Positions 1 through 9,909 of a DNA stretch of 64,000 bases are shown here, in pieces (within the stretch, counting starts at the first letter, position 1; each line of letters starts with the position of its first letter). The position numbers and the translations under genes are program-made. Under the pieces are notes generated by a model that was given only the letters and a program-made list of their open reading frames with translations, was not told the DNA's origin and ran no database searches. The DNA lies in assembly GCA_002928515.1 (NCBI GenBank), contig PERI01000004.1, forward strand, positions 1 to 64,000. The letters run 5' to 3'. Source of the stretch: Hyphomicrobium sp. (GTDB lineage Bacteria; Pseudomonadota; Alphaproteobacteria; Rhizobiales; Hyphomicrobiaceae).

Positions 1-1
1 C

Positions 2-1273
2 TCAGGGTCGAGTAACAGCGCCTTCGGCTCTGGTTCAGGTAACGTCGTTGAAGGCAGCGGCAATACGGCCAGCGGCACAGGTGCTGGCAACGGCGTGGCA
101 GGTGATCTCAATACTGCCAGTGGATCGCTGTCAGGAAATGTTGTGGTCGGTTCAGGTAACAGTGCAAGCGGTACGGGTTCTGGCAACGGCATAGTTGGCA
201 GTGGCAACAGTCATAGCGGCACTGGCTCAGGCAACGGTATTTTCGGTGATGCAAATAGTGCTAGTGGCACTGCATCGGGAAATCTTGTAGCGGGCGACGC
301 TAACAGCGCCAGCGGTACGGCTTCAGGTAATGGCGTTCTTGGTGATGCCAACAACGCATTCGGCACTGCTTCTGGTAACTTAGTCGAGGGTGATGGTAAT
401 ACCGCGAACGGAACTGGCGCTGGTAACGATGTTGAAGGCAATTTCAACTACGGCGCTGGATTTGCCGCTGCAAATGGTGTGATCGGAGACGATAACGTAG
501 GGATTGGTACTTTTGCGGGGTCAGGTGTCAACGGATTCCGTAACACGGCGTTTGGCTACAATGCCGGACAAAACGTATTTGCCAATGATACGATTTCAGT
601 TGGCAGTGGCGCGAACGCCAGCGCGAATAGCGCTACCGCCATCGGCAATGGCGCAACGGCGCAGGGTATAGACTCGATTGCGGTGGGAACTGGTTCATAC
701 GCTGCTGGACCGAACGACTCGGCGTTTGGTGCTGGCGCGAGCGTGTTTGCGGATAATGGAACCGCGGTTGGTGCCGGTGCATCGGTTGCTGGACCAGGAC
801 ACACGTACTCGTCAGCGTTCGGCGCGGGCGCGCAGACAACTACAAACAATGAAATCGTCTGGGGTACGAGCCAAGAAACTTACACGGCGCCGGGTATCAC
901 ATCTGGCAAGAGCCGCGACCGTCAGACTGATGGTCCGTTAGAAGTCGTAACGTCAGATCAAAGCGGTCACCTGGCAACTGACGGTGGCGAAATCTTCGAA
1001 CGGCTCGATGAGTCGGAAGCCGGTATTGCTATGGCGATTTCCATGGAGAACCCGGACCTGATCGCAGGCGAGCGGTTCGGCATCGCTCTCAATGCCGGTT
1101 TCTACGAAGGCGCGGAAGCGATGTCGGTCAGCGCGCAGGGCGTAATGGGCTACAACGTGTTCACGCCTGGCGACCGCTTCACCGTGTCTGGTGGCGTCGG
1201 CGTAGGATTTGAAAATGGCCGCGGCGATCAAGTCGTCGGCGGACGCATCGGAGCGCAATTGACCTTCAAGTAA
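2..1273 (+). CDS. YadA-like trimeric autotransporter adhesin, 3' part (5' end outside the window)
   Basis: The reading frame is open from the first full codon at base 2, so the gene is cut by the left edge; a GTG at 95 is internal. From about 41 to 568 the protein is built of 16-residue units (48 bp each) with a pattern close to N-x-V-x-G-x-x-N-x-A-x-G-T-x-x-G. Next come YadA-head/Hep_Hag-like units of the type AIGxxAxAxGxxSxAVG (about 595-840). A C-terminal block of about 90 residues looks like a YadA anchor: an AGIAMA segment followed by alternating beta strands and an LTFK terminus. In this family the anchor forms a trimeric outer-membrane barrel that exports the repeat-rich passenger, which usually mediates adhesion or biofilm formation. 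The repeat count of the whole gene is unknown. The family call is fairly firm; the binding target is unknown. Confidence 0.75.
   Translation, partial: SGSSNSAFGSGSGNVVEGSGNTASGTGAGNGVAGDLNTASGSLSGNVVVGSGNSASGTGSGNGIVGSGNSHSGTGSGNGIFGDANSASGTASGNLVAGDANSASGTASGNGVLGDANNAFGTASGNLVEGDGNTANGTGAGNDVEGNFNYGAGFAAANGVIGDDNVGIGTFAGSGVNGFRNTAFGYNAGQNVFANDTISVGSGANASANSATAIGNGATAQGIDSIAVGTGSYAAGPNDSAFGAGASVFADNGTAVGAGASVAGPGHTYSSAFGAGAQTTTNNEIVWGTSQETYTAPGITSGKSRDRQTDGPLEVVTSDQSGHLATDGGEIFERLDESEAGIAMAISMENPDLIAGERFGIALNAGFYEGAEAMSVSAQGVMGYNVFTPGDRFTVSGGVGVGFENGRGDQVVGGRIGAQLTFK
41..568 (+). repeat. Tandem 48-bp coding repeats in the adhesin
   Basis: About eleven consecutive 48-bp units start at 41, 89, 137, 185, 233, 281, 329, 377, 425, 473 and 521. 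The array also continues upstream past the window edge. Each unit encodes 16 residues with fixed Gly and Asn positions. The central units are most alike; the last two or three are degenerate, with Tyr, Phe and Ile replacing small residues. The period differs from the roughly 14-residue YadA-head units that follow. Confidence 0.85.
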
Positions 1274-1302
1274 TGCGTAAGCGTTGCGATGCATCATACT
1301 TC

Positions 1303-1340
1303 AAGCGCCGTTATCCAAATGGGTGACGGCGCTTCTTTTT
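1303..1340 (+). terminator. Rho-independent terminator after the adhesin gene
   Basis: A perfect 9-bp stem (AAGCGCCGT, bases 1303-1311, with ACGGCGCTT, 1326-1334) and a 14-nt loop are followed by a C and five T residues. It lies 30 bp after the adhesin stop codon. Confidence 0.85.
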
Positions 1341-1485
1341 GATGAATGAGCAGACTGGTTTGCAACCAATAGCGTTCTGGGTTTGCTATGCTGGAAAGAT
1401 CTCCTTGACGGCAGCGCCGTGAAAATTCCACGATCAGCACTATCGTCTCATAATCCCGACGTTTTTGCGTTGAGTATAACTGACC

Positions 1486-2172
1486 ATGCGTATCCTGGTT
1501 GTCCTGCTGTGTAGCTTGTTGCTCGCAACGACACCTGTGCTCGCGCAGCCCGCGCCGCAAACAACTGCTGACAACAAAAAGATTGAGCCTGCCAAGCAGA
1601 CCGCGCCGCCCAAGCAGCAGGCTGCGCCAGCAACAACGCAACCTCAACCTCCAGCTCCAAGTGCGCCTGCATCGACCGCCGCCGCGTCGCAAAGCGTAAT
1701 GCCGCCAGCGGAAGACCTGCTCGTCATGATCCGCTCATCTTTGCTGGCGCTGCATCATGCCAATCTCACCGGCAATTATACGGTGTTGCGCGATCTGGGC
1801 GCGCCGGGATTTCAATCCGTCAATTCAGCGGCGCGACTGTCAGATATTTTTAGGGCGTTCCGATCAGAAGGGATCGATCTGACGAAATGCGTGCTCGTGA
1901 CGCCGCAATTGGCGCAACCTCCTGGTATCGATTCCAAAGGGCGCTTGCGATTGAAAGGACTGATCGAGATCAGCCCGACGGCCGTCTATTTCGATTTGTT
2001 GTATGCGCGGGTTGGCGATACTTGGCGGCTGTTTGGGATTTCAGTAGCGCCCCGCGTTCAAAATGCAGGTGCGCCTGCATCGCCTGCTGTGCCGCCTCCC
2101 AATAAGCCCACAGCAGGGACAAACACTTCTTCCCCAGCTGGCAAGGCAACTCCTACACCTGCGCCCAAATAG
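1486..2172 (+). CDS. Secreted protein of unknown function
   Basis: The 228-residue product begins with a clear Sec signal peptide (hydrophobic core about residues 3-18, likely cleavage after VLAQ). A low-complexity Pro/Gln/Ala linker runs to about residue 75. One compact domain of about 115 residues follows (about 78-190), with a GNYTVLRDLGAPGFQ segment and a terminal beta-rich LLYARVGDTWRLFGI stretch. The tail is again Pro/Ala/Ser-rich. The fold of the central domain may be NTF2-like (inference only). I do not recognise a named family and assign no function. It stands alone, between the adhesin terminator and the efflux genes. Confidence 0.7.
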   Translation: MRILVVLLCSLLLATTPVLAQPAPQTTADNKKIEPAKQTAPPKQQAAPATTQPQPPAPSAPASTAAASQSVMPPAEDLLVMIRSSLLALHHANLTGNYTVLRDLGAPGFQSVNSAARLSDIFRAFRSEGIDLTKCVLVTPQLAQPPGIDSKGRLRLKGLIEISPTAVYFDLLYARVGDTWRLFGISVAPRVQNAGAPASPAVPPPNKPTAGTNTSSPAGKATPTPAPK

Positions 2173-2241
2173 TGGGCAGCTATGCGTTGGCGTGGGTTCG
2201 CGAATAGGCTCGCAACGGTTAAAAACCTGCGTCGTTTAGAA

Positions 2242-2266
2242 AATGTCCCGACAGTCGCGCGACATT
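2242..2266. promoter_or_regulatory. Candidate operator: inverted repeat upstream of the RND efflux operon
   Basis: AATGTC (2242-2247) and GACATT (2261-2266) form perfect 6-bp inverted arms separated by 13 bases. The spacer itself contains the palindrome GTCGCGCGAC. The site lies about 120 bp before the adaptor start. This spacing suits a dimeric repressor of the TetR or MarR type, but no such regulator gene is adjacent and binding is unproven. Confidence 0.3.
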
Positions 2267-2386
2267 CAAATCTCTCCTATAGAATAGGGCAAGTTTGACG
2301 ATCACCGTTCAGACACGCCATACATGCGCTGCCCCCCGGCCATTGTGGCACATATTTCCGTGCCCAGACTTCAGGATTTGATACCC

Positions 2387-3589
2387 ATGACATCGCCTCA
2401 CGACGAAGTTGCAAGACAGCGTCGGCTTCAGTTTGGCCCGCGCGTACGACTGCCATTTTTCGCCGTGGCTGCGTGTGCCGCGCTTTTGATGATCGGCACG
2501 CCGAGCGTCGCGCAAGCGCCGCCGCCTGGCGGATTGCCTGTGACAGTCGCGCCGCCCTTGCAGAAGCGCATAACGCAATGGGACGAGTATTCGGGCCGCT
2601 TCGAGGCGGTCGAGCGTGTCGAAGTGCGGCCGCGCGTGTCCGGCTTTATCGAGCAGGTTCACTTCAAAGACGGTTCGATGGTGAAAGAAGGCGATCTGCT
2701 GTTTACGATCGACAAGCGGGTGTTCGCCATTGCGGTTGAGTCTGCGCAAGCCGAGATCGCGCGGCAGGATGCGCAAGTGAAGTTCGCGTTGGCCGATGTA
2801 GCGCGCGCGGAACCGTTAGCTGCGAGTAAGGTTTTGAGCGAGCAAGTCTATGAGCAACGCAAAGCGACGCTCAGCCAGGCCCAGGCTTCTTTAATGGCTG
2901 CGCAGGCCGCACTGAAGTCGGCGGAACTCAATTTAGAATGGACCGAAGTGCGCGCGCCGATTTCGGGTCGCATTTCGGATAAGAAAGTCGATCCCGGCAA
3001 TTTGGTTGCTGGAGATCAAACTGGTTCTACGTTGCTCGCCACCATCGTTAGCCTCGATCCGATCCACTTCGTATTTGAAGCTTCAGAGGCGGATTATTTG
3101 CGTTACTCGCGCTTGCGTTTGCGGGGCGAGCGCGTTTCATCTCGCGATACGCCGAGCCCAGTGCGCGCGAAACTCGCGGATGAGACAGACTGGGTGCACA
3201 ACGGTGTCATGGACTTCGTCGATAACGCTTTGAACGAGCGTTCGGGGACACTGCGCGGACGTGCGATTTTCGATAACAAGGATGGCGTGCTGACGCCGGG
3301 CGTATTCGCGCGGGCTGGACTTTTTGGCGGCGAGATCGATGCTTTGCTGGTGCCCGATGCGTCCATCGTCTCGGATCAAGCGCGCAAGATCGTGTTCACC
3401 GTCAACGCCGAGAATGTCGTGACGGCGACGCCCGTCACGCTTGGGCCTATTCATGAAGGCCTGCGCGTCATCCGCACCGGTCTTAAGGTCGAGGATCGCG
3501 TTGTCATCGATGGCATCGCCAATCCTGCCGTTCGTCCGGGTGCGAAAGTTGCGCCGACTGCGGGCGAAATCAAAACTGCTGCGAAATAG
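2387..3589 (+). CDS. RND efflux periplasmic adaptor (membrane fusion protein)
   Basis: An AcrA/MexA-type adaptor that would link an inner-membrane RND pump to an outer-membrane channel. The product has an N-terminal signal sequence, then a lipoyl/barrel-sandwich half (PRVSGFIEQVHFKDG). An Ala/Gln-rich helical hairpin follows, then the second lipoyl half (APISGRISDKKVDPGNLV) and beta-barrel and membrane-proximal domains. The frame extends up to 2324. I chose the ATG at 2387 (MTSPHDEV) because it gives a normal signal peptide after a short basic N-terminus and has AGGA upstream. No lipobox cysteine is visible, so it is probably not a lipoprotein. The pump gene follows 24 bp later. No TolC-like outer-membrane factor is present here. 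Confidence 0.9.
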   Translation: MTSPHDEVARQRRLQFGPRVRLPFFAVAACAALLMIGTPSVAQAPPPGGLPVTVAPPLQKRITQWDEYSGRFEAVERVEVRPRVSGFIEQVHFKDGSMVKEGDLLFTIDKRVFAIAVESAQAEIARQDAQVKFALADVARAEPLAASKVLSEQVYEQRKATLSQAQASLMAAQAALKSAELNLEWTEVRAPISGRISDKKVDPGNLVAGDQTGSTLLATIVSLDPIHFVFEASEADYLRYSRLRLRGERVSSRDTPSPVRAKLADETDWVHNGVMDFVDNALNERSGTLRGRAIFDNKDGVLTPGVFARAGLFGGEIDALLVPDASIVSDQARKIVFTVNAENVVTATPVTLGPIHEGLRVIRTGLKVEDRVVIDGIANPAVRPGAKVAPTAGEIKTAAK

Positions 3590-3613
3590 AATTTTTGCCC
3601 GAAAGTCGGTTTG

Positions 3614-6600
3614 ATGCGCTTAGCTCACTTTTTTATCGATCGTCCGATTTTTGCGACTGTGTTGTCGCTGCTGATCGTCATTGTCGGCGCGATTGCGCAG
3701 CTTGCGCTGCCGATTGCCGAGTATCCGGAAATCGCACCGCCGACGGTCAACGTGCGTGCCAGCTATCCTGGCGCTTCCGCACAGGTGGTCGCCGATACGG
3801 TTGCAACGCCGCTGGAACAGGAAATCAACGGCGTCGATGACATGTTGTATGTCTCGTCGCAATCGACGGGCGATGGGCAACTGTCGATCAACGTCGTGTT
3901 CAAGGCAGGCACGAACGTCGATCAGGCACAAGTTCTGGTGCAGAACCGCGTGTCGGTTGCCGAACCACGTTTGCCGGAAGAAGTACGTCGCGTCGGCGTA
4001 ACTGTGCGTAAAGCCTCGCCTGACTTGATGATGGTCGTGCACATGCTGTCGCCGGACGGCAGTCGCGATCAGCAATACATTTCTAACTATGCGACGCTCT
4101 ATGTGAAGGACGTGCTGACCCGCGTCGATGGCGTCGGCAACGTCAACGTCTTTGGTGCGCGCGATTTTGCGATGCGCATCTGGCTCGATCCAGCGAAGTT
4201 GGCCGAGCGCAATCTTACAGCCAGCGAAGTTGTGGCCGCGTTGCGCGCCGCAAACTTGCAAGTTGCAGCAGGCGCGATCAATCAACCGCCTGCCAAGTCT
4301 GACGGCGCATTTCAATTGTCCGTCACGACGCTTGGTCGTTTGACGACGACAGATCAGTTCGAGGACATCGTCGTTCGTGCTGAAACCGACGGATCTGTTG
4401 TGCGATTGCGCGATATTGCGCGCGTCGAACTTGGTGCGCAGGATTATCTAGTCAACTCGTATTTGAACAATAAGTTTGCAACCGGGATCGGCATTTATCA
4501 ACGTCCCGGATCGAACGCGCTGGCGACGGCTGAGAATATCAAATCGACGATGGCCAATCTCGCCAAGGATTTTCCGCCGGGCGTTGAATACACCATCGTC
4601 TATAATCCGACCGATTTCATTCAATCGTCGGTCAATGCCGTCGTGATGACGCTGCTCGAAGCGGTGGCGCTCGTTGTGCTCGTCGTCATTCTGTTTTTGC
4701 AAACATGGCGTGCGGCCGTCATTCCGATTATCGCCATTCCGGTTTCGCTGATCGGCACGTTCGCGGTCATGAGTGCGCTTGGGATCAGCTTCAATACGTT
4801 GTCGCTATTCGGGTTGGTTCTTGCGATTGGCATCGTGGTCGATGACGCGATCGTGGTGGTGGAGAACGTCGAGCGTTGTTTGCGCCAAGGCATGACGCCG
4901 CGCGAGGCGGCCCACAAGACCATGGACGAAGTGGGCAGCGCGGTTCTCGCCATCAGTCTCGTGTTGATTGCGGTGTTTTTGCCGACGGCGTTCATCACCG
5001 GATTGCAGGGCGCATTCTATAAGCAGTTTGCAATCACGATTGCAGCGGCGACTGCGATCTCTGCATTCGTATCGCTGACCCTCTCGCCAGCGTTGGCGGC
5101 ATTGCTCTTGAAACCGCATGAGGAGCACGCCGCGCACAAGGGTGGCATCATGAGTACGCTCGGTGCTCCGGTGCGCTGGTTCTTCAACGGCTTCAATACG
5201 CTGTTCGACAAATTTTCGCACGGTTACGCGTGGATGACCGGTAAGGTGATCCGCATGGGCATGTTGATGCTGCTCATTTATGGTGGCCTTCTGGCGCTGA
5301 CCGCATATCGCATCGTCGTGACGCCTGCGGGTCTCATCCCACAGCTTGATCGGACGTACTTCATCATTGCGTTCCAGCTTCCGCCCGGTTCGACGCTTGA
5401 CCGTACCGATGCCGTCATCCGCAAAGCGAGCGATCTGTTGCGCGAGCGACCGGGCGTGTTTGCGACGGTGCAAATCGTCGGTCTCGATGGCGCGACGTTC
5501 ACCAACGCGCCGAACGCAGGCGTGATCTTCTTGCGGCTGAATAGTTTCGAAGAGCGCAAAGATGCAGGTCTGACGAAGGACGGTATTCTCAATGACGTGC
5601 GCACCGAGATGGCGAAGCTGCGCGAAGCGTTCGTTCTCGTGATCGAGCCGCCTTCGGTTCCCGGTATTGGTACGGGCGGCGGTATCAAAGGCTATGTGCA
5701 GGATCGCGCGGGGCGTGGATTGCAACAATTGGAGACGGCGACCTTTACGGCTGTCGGCGCGGCCAATCAAACGCCTGGGATCGCGCAAGCGTTTTCACTT
5801 TACAACACGCGCACGCCGCAAATTTTTGCCGATGTCGATCGCGTGAAGGCTGAGAAACTCGGCGTGCCCATCTCACGTGTGTTCGACACGTTGTCGATTT
5901 ACATGGGCTCGTCCTACATCAACGACTTTAATTTATTGGGCCGGACATTCCGTGTGACCGCTCAAGCCGACAATCCCTATCGCTTGACCATTCGCGACGT
6001 GGCCAATCTCAGAACGGCGAATACTGACGGCAACATGGTGCCGATTGGATCGGTCGCGACATTCAACGACATTACCGATGCCTATCGTGTGCCGCGCTAC
6101 AATCTTTATCCGGCTGCCGAGTTGCAGGTGGCGATGGCGCCGGGCTTCTCGACCGGCCAGGGCATTCAGTCGATTGAGGAGATTGCGGCGACGAAATTGC
6201 CGTCCGGTTTCGGTTTCGAATGGACGGAAATCGCCTTGCAGGAAAAGCTGGGTGGCAGCACGGCCATTATCGCGTTCGGTTTGGCAGTGGTATTCGTCTT
6301 CCTGTTGCTGGCCGCGCTTTACGAGAGCTGGTTATTACCGCTCGCTGTTATTCTGATCGTGCCGATGTGTATTCTGGCGGCGATGGTTGGCGTCAGTTTG
6401 CGAGGGTTCGATAGAAACATTCTCGTTGAAATCGGGTTAGTCGTGTTGGTCGGTTTGGCGGCGAAGAACGCCATTCTCATCGTCGAGTTCGCCAAGCAGG
6501 CCGAAGACGAAGGCATGTCCCGGTTCGATGCGGCCATTGAAGCGGCGCGTACGCGTTTGCGACCGATCATCATGACGTCCCTGGCGTTCATCCTCGGTGT

Positions 6601-6823
6601 GGTGCCACTCGTGTTTGCAAGCGGGGCCGGTGCTGAAATGCGCCAATCGCTCGGCACGGCTGTGTTCTCCGGCATGATTGGCGTGACGATTTTTGGTTTG
6701 ATCTTCACGCCGCTGTTCTATGTGCTGGTTCGCGGTTTTGCGAAAAAGCGAGAAGGCGACGTGCCACCCGCTGTTGCTCATGGCTCGGACACGCCGAAGC
6801 CAGTGCCGCACACGGCAAGCTGA
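3614..6823 (+). CDS. RND family multidrug efflux pump, HAE1 (AcrB/MexB-like)
   Basis: A proton-driven inner-membrane exporter of 1069 residues, the normal size for the family. The N-terminus (MRLAHFFIDRPIFA) is typical of HAE1 pumps. The proton-relay Asp pair sits in GIVVDDAIVVVENVER near residue 410, and the conserved Lys lies in KNAILIVEFAK near 950. Large periplasmic porter loops lie between the two six-helix bundles. A TTG at 3611 immediately precedes the chosen ATG. It is co-transcribed with the adaptor, and the pair would need an outer-membrane factor encoded elsewhere. The substrate cannot be told from sequence. Confidence 0.95.
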   Translation: MRLAHFFIDRPIFATVLSLLIVIVGAIAQLALPIAEYPEIAPPTVNVRASYPGASAQVVADTVATPLEQEINGVDDMLYVSSQSTGDGQLSINVVFKAGTNVDQAQVLVQNRVSVAEPRLPEEVRRVGVTVRKASPDLMMVVHMLSPDGSRDQQYISNYATLYVKDVLTRVDGVGNVNVFGARDFAMRIWLDPAKLAERNLTASEVVAALRAANLQVAAGAINQPPAKSDGAFQLSVTTLGRLTTTDQFEDIVVRAETDGSVVRLRDIARVELGAQDYLVNSYLNNKFATGIGIYQRPGSNALATAENIKSTMANLAKDFPPGVEYTIVYNPTDFIQSSVNAVVMTLLEAVALVVLVVILFLQTWRAAVIPIIAIPVSLIGTFAVMSALGISFNTLSLFGLVLAIGIVVDDAIVVVENVERCLRQGMTPREAAHKTMDEVGSAVLAISLVLIAVFLPTAFITGLQGAFYKQFAITIAAATAISAFVSLTLSPALAALLLKPHEEHAAHKGGIMSTLGAPVRWFFNGFNTLFDKFSHGYAWMTGKVIRMGMLMLLIYGGLLALTAYRIVVTPAGLIPQLDRTYFIIAFQLPPGSTLDRTDAVIRKASDLLRERPGVFATVQIVGLDGATFTNAPNAGVIFLRLNSFEERKDAGLTKDGILNDVRTEMAKLREAFVLVIEPPSVPGIGTGGGIKGYVQDRAGRGLQQLETATFTAVGAANQTPGIAQAFSLYNTRTPQIFADVDRVKAEKLGVPISRVFDTLSIYMGSSYINDFNLLGRTFRVTAQADNPYRLTIRDVANLRTANTDGNMVPIGSVATFNDITDAYRVPRYNLYPAAELQVAMAPGFSTGQGIQSIEEIAATKLPSGFGFEWTEIALQEKLGGSTAIIAFGLAVVFVFLLLAALYESWLLPLAVILIVPMCILAAMVGVSLRGFDRNILVEIGLVVLVGLAAKNAILIVEFAKQAEDEGMSRFDAAIEAARTRLRPIIMTSLAFILGVVPLVFASGAGAEMRQSLGTAVFSGMIGVTIFGLIFTPLFYVLVRGFAKKREGDVPPAVAHGSDTPKPVPHTAS

Positions 6824-7012
6824 TCGGGAATTCCGATTTCTTTTGGAGTTAACGGTGATAGCGCGGCGTTTTGGCCGGTTGGATTTACGCAATCGCGAGC
6901 CGTGATCTTGCGCGCGTCTTGCGGCGTACTAACAATGCGCTATCAATGGCAGCCCTTTCGTTCAGCGCATTTGCAAAGTCGTCTGAATACCAAGCACCCG
7001 AGATCCTATTCC

Positions 7013-7606
7013 ATGGCAGACACCAAAAAGCCGTCACGCGCCGAAGTCGAAGCGGCCGTTAAAACGATCATCCGTTGGACCGGCGATGATCCTTCGCGCG
7101 ATGGATTGCGCGAGACGCCGTCGCGCGTCACACGGGCATTCGAGGAATATTTTAAGGGCTATGACGAAGACCCAGAGGCCATCTTGCAGAAGACCTTCGA
7201 GGAGATCGAAGGCTATGACGAGATGATCGTGCTGCGTGGCATTCGTTTCGAGAGCCATTGCGAGCACCATATGGCGCCGATCATCGGCCGCGCGTGGGTG
7301 GCCTACATTCCGCGCGGGCGCGTGGTTGGCATTTCCAAGCTCGCGCGTGTCGTCAATGCCTATGCCAAACGCCTCCAGATCCAAGAAAAGATGACGGCGC
7401 AGATCGCTAACATTATTCAGCAGGTGCTCGATCCTGAAGGTGTTGCCGTCGTGATTAAGGCTGAGCATCACTGCATGACGACGCGCGGTGTGCATAAACA
7501 CGGCACCGATATGGTGACGAGCCGCATGCTTGGCGCATTCCGCGAAAACGCGATTACGCGTCAGGAATTTTTAGCGATGGTGACGGAAGATCAGCGTCAC
7601 GACTAA
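7013..7606 (+). CDS. folE: GTP cyclohydrolase I
   Basis: Converts GTP to 7,8-dihydroneopterin triphosphate, the first step of folate/tetrahydropterin synthesis. The product is 197 residues, of type IA. Zinc ligands are visible as Cys83 and His86 (SHCEHH) and Cys154 (EHHCMTTRG). [20 protein letters not shown] and the C-terminal [10 protein letters not shown] block are characteristic. The frame is open upstream to 6902, but the family N-terminus fits ATG 7013 ([11 protein letters not shown]). The 3' end overlaps the converging truA stop codon by 4 bp. Confidence 0.95.
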   Translation: MADTKKPSRAEVEAAVKTIIRWTGDDPSRDGLRETPSRVTRAFEEYFKGYDEDPEAILQKTFEEIEGYDEMIVLRGIRFESHCEHHMAPIIGRAWVAYIPRGRVVGISKLARVVNAYAKRLQIQEKMTAQIANIIQQVLDPEGVAVVIKAEHHCMTTRGVHKHGTDMVTSRMLGAFRENAITRQEFLAMVTEDQRHD

Positions 7607-8355
7607 ATTTCGAAATCTGGATAATCGACTTTGACGAGATAAAGCCCTGTCGCCGGCGCGACCGTACCGCAGGCTGTGCGATCGCGTGAGGCCAGTGCTG
7701 CCGCGACATCGGCCCTCGTCCACTTGCCCTCACCGACAAGTTTCAGCGTGCCGACCATGGAGCGTACCTGGTTGTGCAGAAACGAGCGCGACGATAGTTC
7801 GAAATGGATCTCGTCACTGTTTCTGGTCACGTTTAAGCGCTCTAGCGTTTTGATCGGTGATGGCGCTTGGCACTGCGTCGCGCGAAACGTCGTAAAGTCG
7901 TGATGGCCTATTAATTCCAACGCTGCATCGGCCATCGCATCGGCATCCAGCGGGGTAGGCAGCCACCAGACCCGGTCGCGTTGCAAGACCGGAGGCGCAC
8001 GCCGGGTCAGGATGCGATACAGATAGTGACGCTTGGTTGCGCTGAACCGCGCGTCGAACGTGTCAGGGACATTCTCGCAGATCACTACGGCGACCGGGTG
8101 CGGCTTGAGATGGAAGTTGATGGCTTCACGAACGCGGTGTGGATCCCAGGGCTTCGAGAGATCGAAATGGGCCACTTGTGCGAGCGCATGAACTCCGGCA
8201 TCCGTTCGACCCGCAGCGCGGAGCGTCACGCGTTCATTGGCAAAATTATAAATCGCCTGCTCGATGGCGCCTTGGACGGATGTGCCGATGGCTTGGCGCT
8301 GCCAGCCGACAAACGGTGTGCCATCGTACTCGATGATGATTTTGAAGCGCGGCAT
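7603..8355 (-). CDS. truA: tRNA pseudouridine synthase A
   Basis: Makes pseudouridine at positions 38-40 of the tRNA anticodon arm. The 250-residue product carries the catalytic aspartate at residue 52 in the RTDAGVHA motif, and conserved [12 protein letters not shown] and [13 protein letters not shown] blocks. The frame stays open well upstream through fmt, but the family start [12 protein letters not shown] is the ATG at 8355. That ATG overlaps the fmt stop by one base (TGATG), implying translational coupling in a def-fmt-truA operon. Confidence 0.95.
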   Translation of the reverse strand: MPRFKIIIEYDGTPFVGWQRQAIGTSVQGAIEQAIYNFANERVTLRAAGRTDAGVHALAQVAHFDLSKPWDPHRVREAINFHLKPHPVAVVICENVPDTFDARFSATKRHYLYRILTRRAPPVLQRDRVWWLPTPLDADAMADAALELIGHHDFTTFRATQCQAPSPIKTLERLNVTRNSDEIHFELSSRSFLHNQVRSMVGTLKLVGEGKWTRADVAAALASRDRTACGTVAPATGLYLVKVDYPDFEI

Positions 8356-9287
8356 CAGGTCAACCGTGTGCCGGGTGCGAGGTGAAAGCCGCGTTGGAAT
8401 TCTTCGGCGCTGACGGGCTTTTTGCCCGCGCGCTGCACATGCGTAAGGCGGATCGCGTTCGTACCGCAGGCGATGGTGAGGTGGTCGTCGAGAACGGTTC
8501 CTGGCGTATCGTTGGCCTCCATTTCGGTGGCGAACAGCACCTTGATCCGTTCCGCCTTGCCATGGGTCATAGCTTCGAGCCAAGCGCCTGGTGCCGGTGA
8601 TAGTCCGCGAATATGATTGATGACCTGCGACGCTGGTCGCGTGAAGTCGATGCGTGTTTCGCTCTTGTCGATTTTTGTAGCGTATGTGACGCCGTCTTGC
8701 GGCTGCGGCGTGCATTGCAGAGTGCCGGCTTCGAGCCGCACCAGCGCTTCGGCCATGAGTTCGGCGCCAGCAATAGACAGAGTGTCATGGAGAATGCCAG
8801 CCGTCATCTCGGGTGGAATAGCGATATCGCGTCCTAGGCAGACAGGTCCGGTATCGAGGCCGCGCTCCATCTTCATGACGTTGACGGCTGTAACGGCATC
8901 ACCCGCCATGATGGCGCGCTGAATGGGCGCGGCTCCGCGCCAACGTGGAAGTTTAGAGGCGTGCACGTTGAAGCAGCCTAACCTCGGGCTTGAGAGAATA
9001 GCCTCGGGCAATATTAGTCCATAGGCCACGACCACGGCTGCATCGGCTTTCAGGGCCTGAAAGTTTGCGCGATTTGCTTCGTCTTTGAAATTGACTGGCG
9101 TGATGACGGGTATTCCCAAACCATCAGCGCGCAGATGCACGGGCGATTTGGTGTCTGTCATGCCGCGTCCGGCGGGACGGGGCGGCTGCGCATAAACCGC
9201 AACGATGTTGTGACCTGCGTCGATCACTGCGTCGAGTACCGGCACCGAAAATGCTGGCGTGCCCATAAAAACGATGCGCAGTGCCAT
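8355..9287 (-). CDS. fmt: Methionyl-tRNA formyltransferase
   Basis: Formylates initiator Met-tRNA using 10-formyl-tetrahydrofolate. The 310-residue product has the N-terminal [14 protein letters not shown] block and the catalytic Asn107/His109 in [12 protein letters not shown], with Asp145 in GLDTGP. A C-terminal OB-like domain completes it. GGAG lies seven bases before the ATG. It sits 25 bp after def and is coupled to truA, so def and fmt, which add and remove the formyl group, share an operon. Confidence 0.96.
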   Translation of the reverse strand: MALRIVFMGTPAFSVPVLDAVIDAGHNIVAVYAQPPRPAGRGMTDTKSPVHLRADGLGIPVITPVNFKDEANRANFQALKADAAVVVAYGLILPEAILSSPRLGCFNVHASKLPRWRGAAPIQRAIMAGDAVTAVNVMKMERGLDTGPVCLGRDIAIPPEMTAGILHDTLSIAGAELMAEALVRLEAGTLQCTPQPQDGVTYATKIDKSETRIDFTRPASQVINHIRGLSPAPGAWLEAMTHGKAERIKVLFATEMEANDTPGTVLDDHLTIACGTNAIRLTHVQRAGKKPVSAEEFQRGFHLAPGTRLT

Positions 9288-9312
9288 CGTGTGGCTCCAG
9301 TTGGTTGCGCGG

Positions 9313-9828
9313 TTACGCCCGCTCGTCGCGTGCGATTTTCTTGAAACGGCGAATGACCATGTCGCGCTTCAGACGCGAGAGGAAATCAATAATCAATTGG
9401 CCATCGAGATGATCGAGTTCGTGCTGCACGGCGGTTGCGAGCAAGCCAGTGGCAGCTAGCTCTTGCTGTTTTCCATCGCGATCAAGATAGCGCACGGTCA
9501 CTGTTTCCGGTCGCTCGATTTCAACGCGCACGTCGGGTATGGACAGACAGCCCTCTTCGTAAACGCGCGTGGTGGCGCCCATGGCCACGATTTCCGGATT
9601 GGCCATAGCGAGCGGGCTTTTCGGTTCCCCCTCATCGGCCGTATCGAGAACAAGCACGCGAAGCGGAACGCCGACTTGTATGGCCGCCAAGCCGATGCCG
9701 GGTGCTGCGTACATCGTTTCCAGCATGTCATCCATGAGTTTGACGACAGCGCTGTCCACGCGCTCCACGGGATCGGAGATCTTGCGCAGGATCGGATCGG
9801 GTATTGTTATGATCGGTAATTGAGCCAT
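9313..9828 (-). CDS. def: Peptide deformylase
   Basis: A metal-dependent enzyme that removes the N-formyl group from nascent proteins. The 171-residue product has all three signature motifs: GIGLAAIQ (44-51), EGCLS with metal ligand Cys94, and HELDH (136-140) with two His ligands and the catalytic Glu. It is the first gene of the def-fmt-truA operon. The roughly 80 bp before it, up to the MATE gene stop, show nothing notable. Confidence 0.96.
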   Translation of the reverse strand: MAQLPIITIPDPILRKISDPVERVDSAVVKLMDDMLETMYAAPGIGLAAIQVGVPLRVLVLDTADEGEPKSPLAMANPEIVAMGATTRVYEEGCLSIPDVRVEIERPETVTVRYLDRDGKQQELAATGLLATAVQHELDHLDGQLIIDFLSRLKRDMVIRRFKKIARDERA

Positions 9829-9909
9829 GGCGGTGACATATGGAAGGGCGGGGCTGCGGTCAATCCCGCTCGGTTGATGATGGTTTAAGCGTTACGGCCG
9901 TGATCTGGC

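Noticed and set aside
41..568. A CRISPR array, because of regular short repeats
   Set aside because: The units are contiguous coding repeats without unique spacers and remain in one open frame.
211..849. Pro/Ala-rich minus-strand ORFs opposite the adhesin repeats
   Set aside because: Periodic composition simply mirrors the Gly/Ser/Asn repeats read on the other strand.
3620..5788. Long minus-strand ORFs (231 and 327 codons) opposite the RND pump gene
   Set aside because: They are antisense shadows of a strongly conserved pump gene, are Arg/His-rich with no domain signature, and lack ribosome sites.
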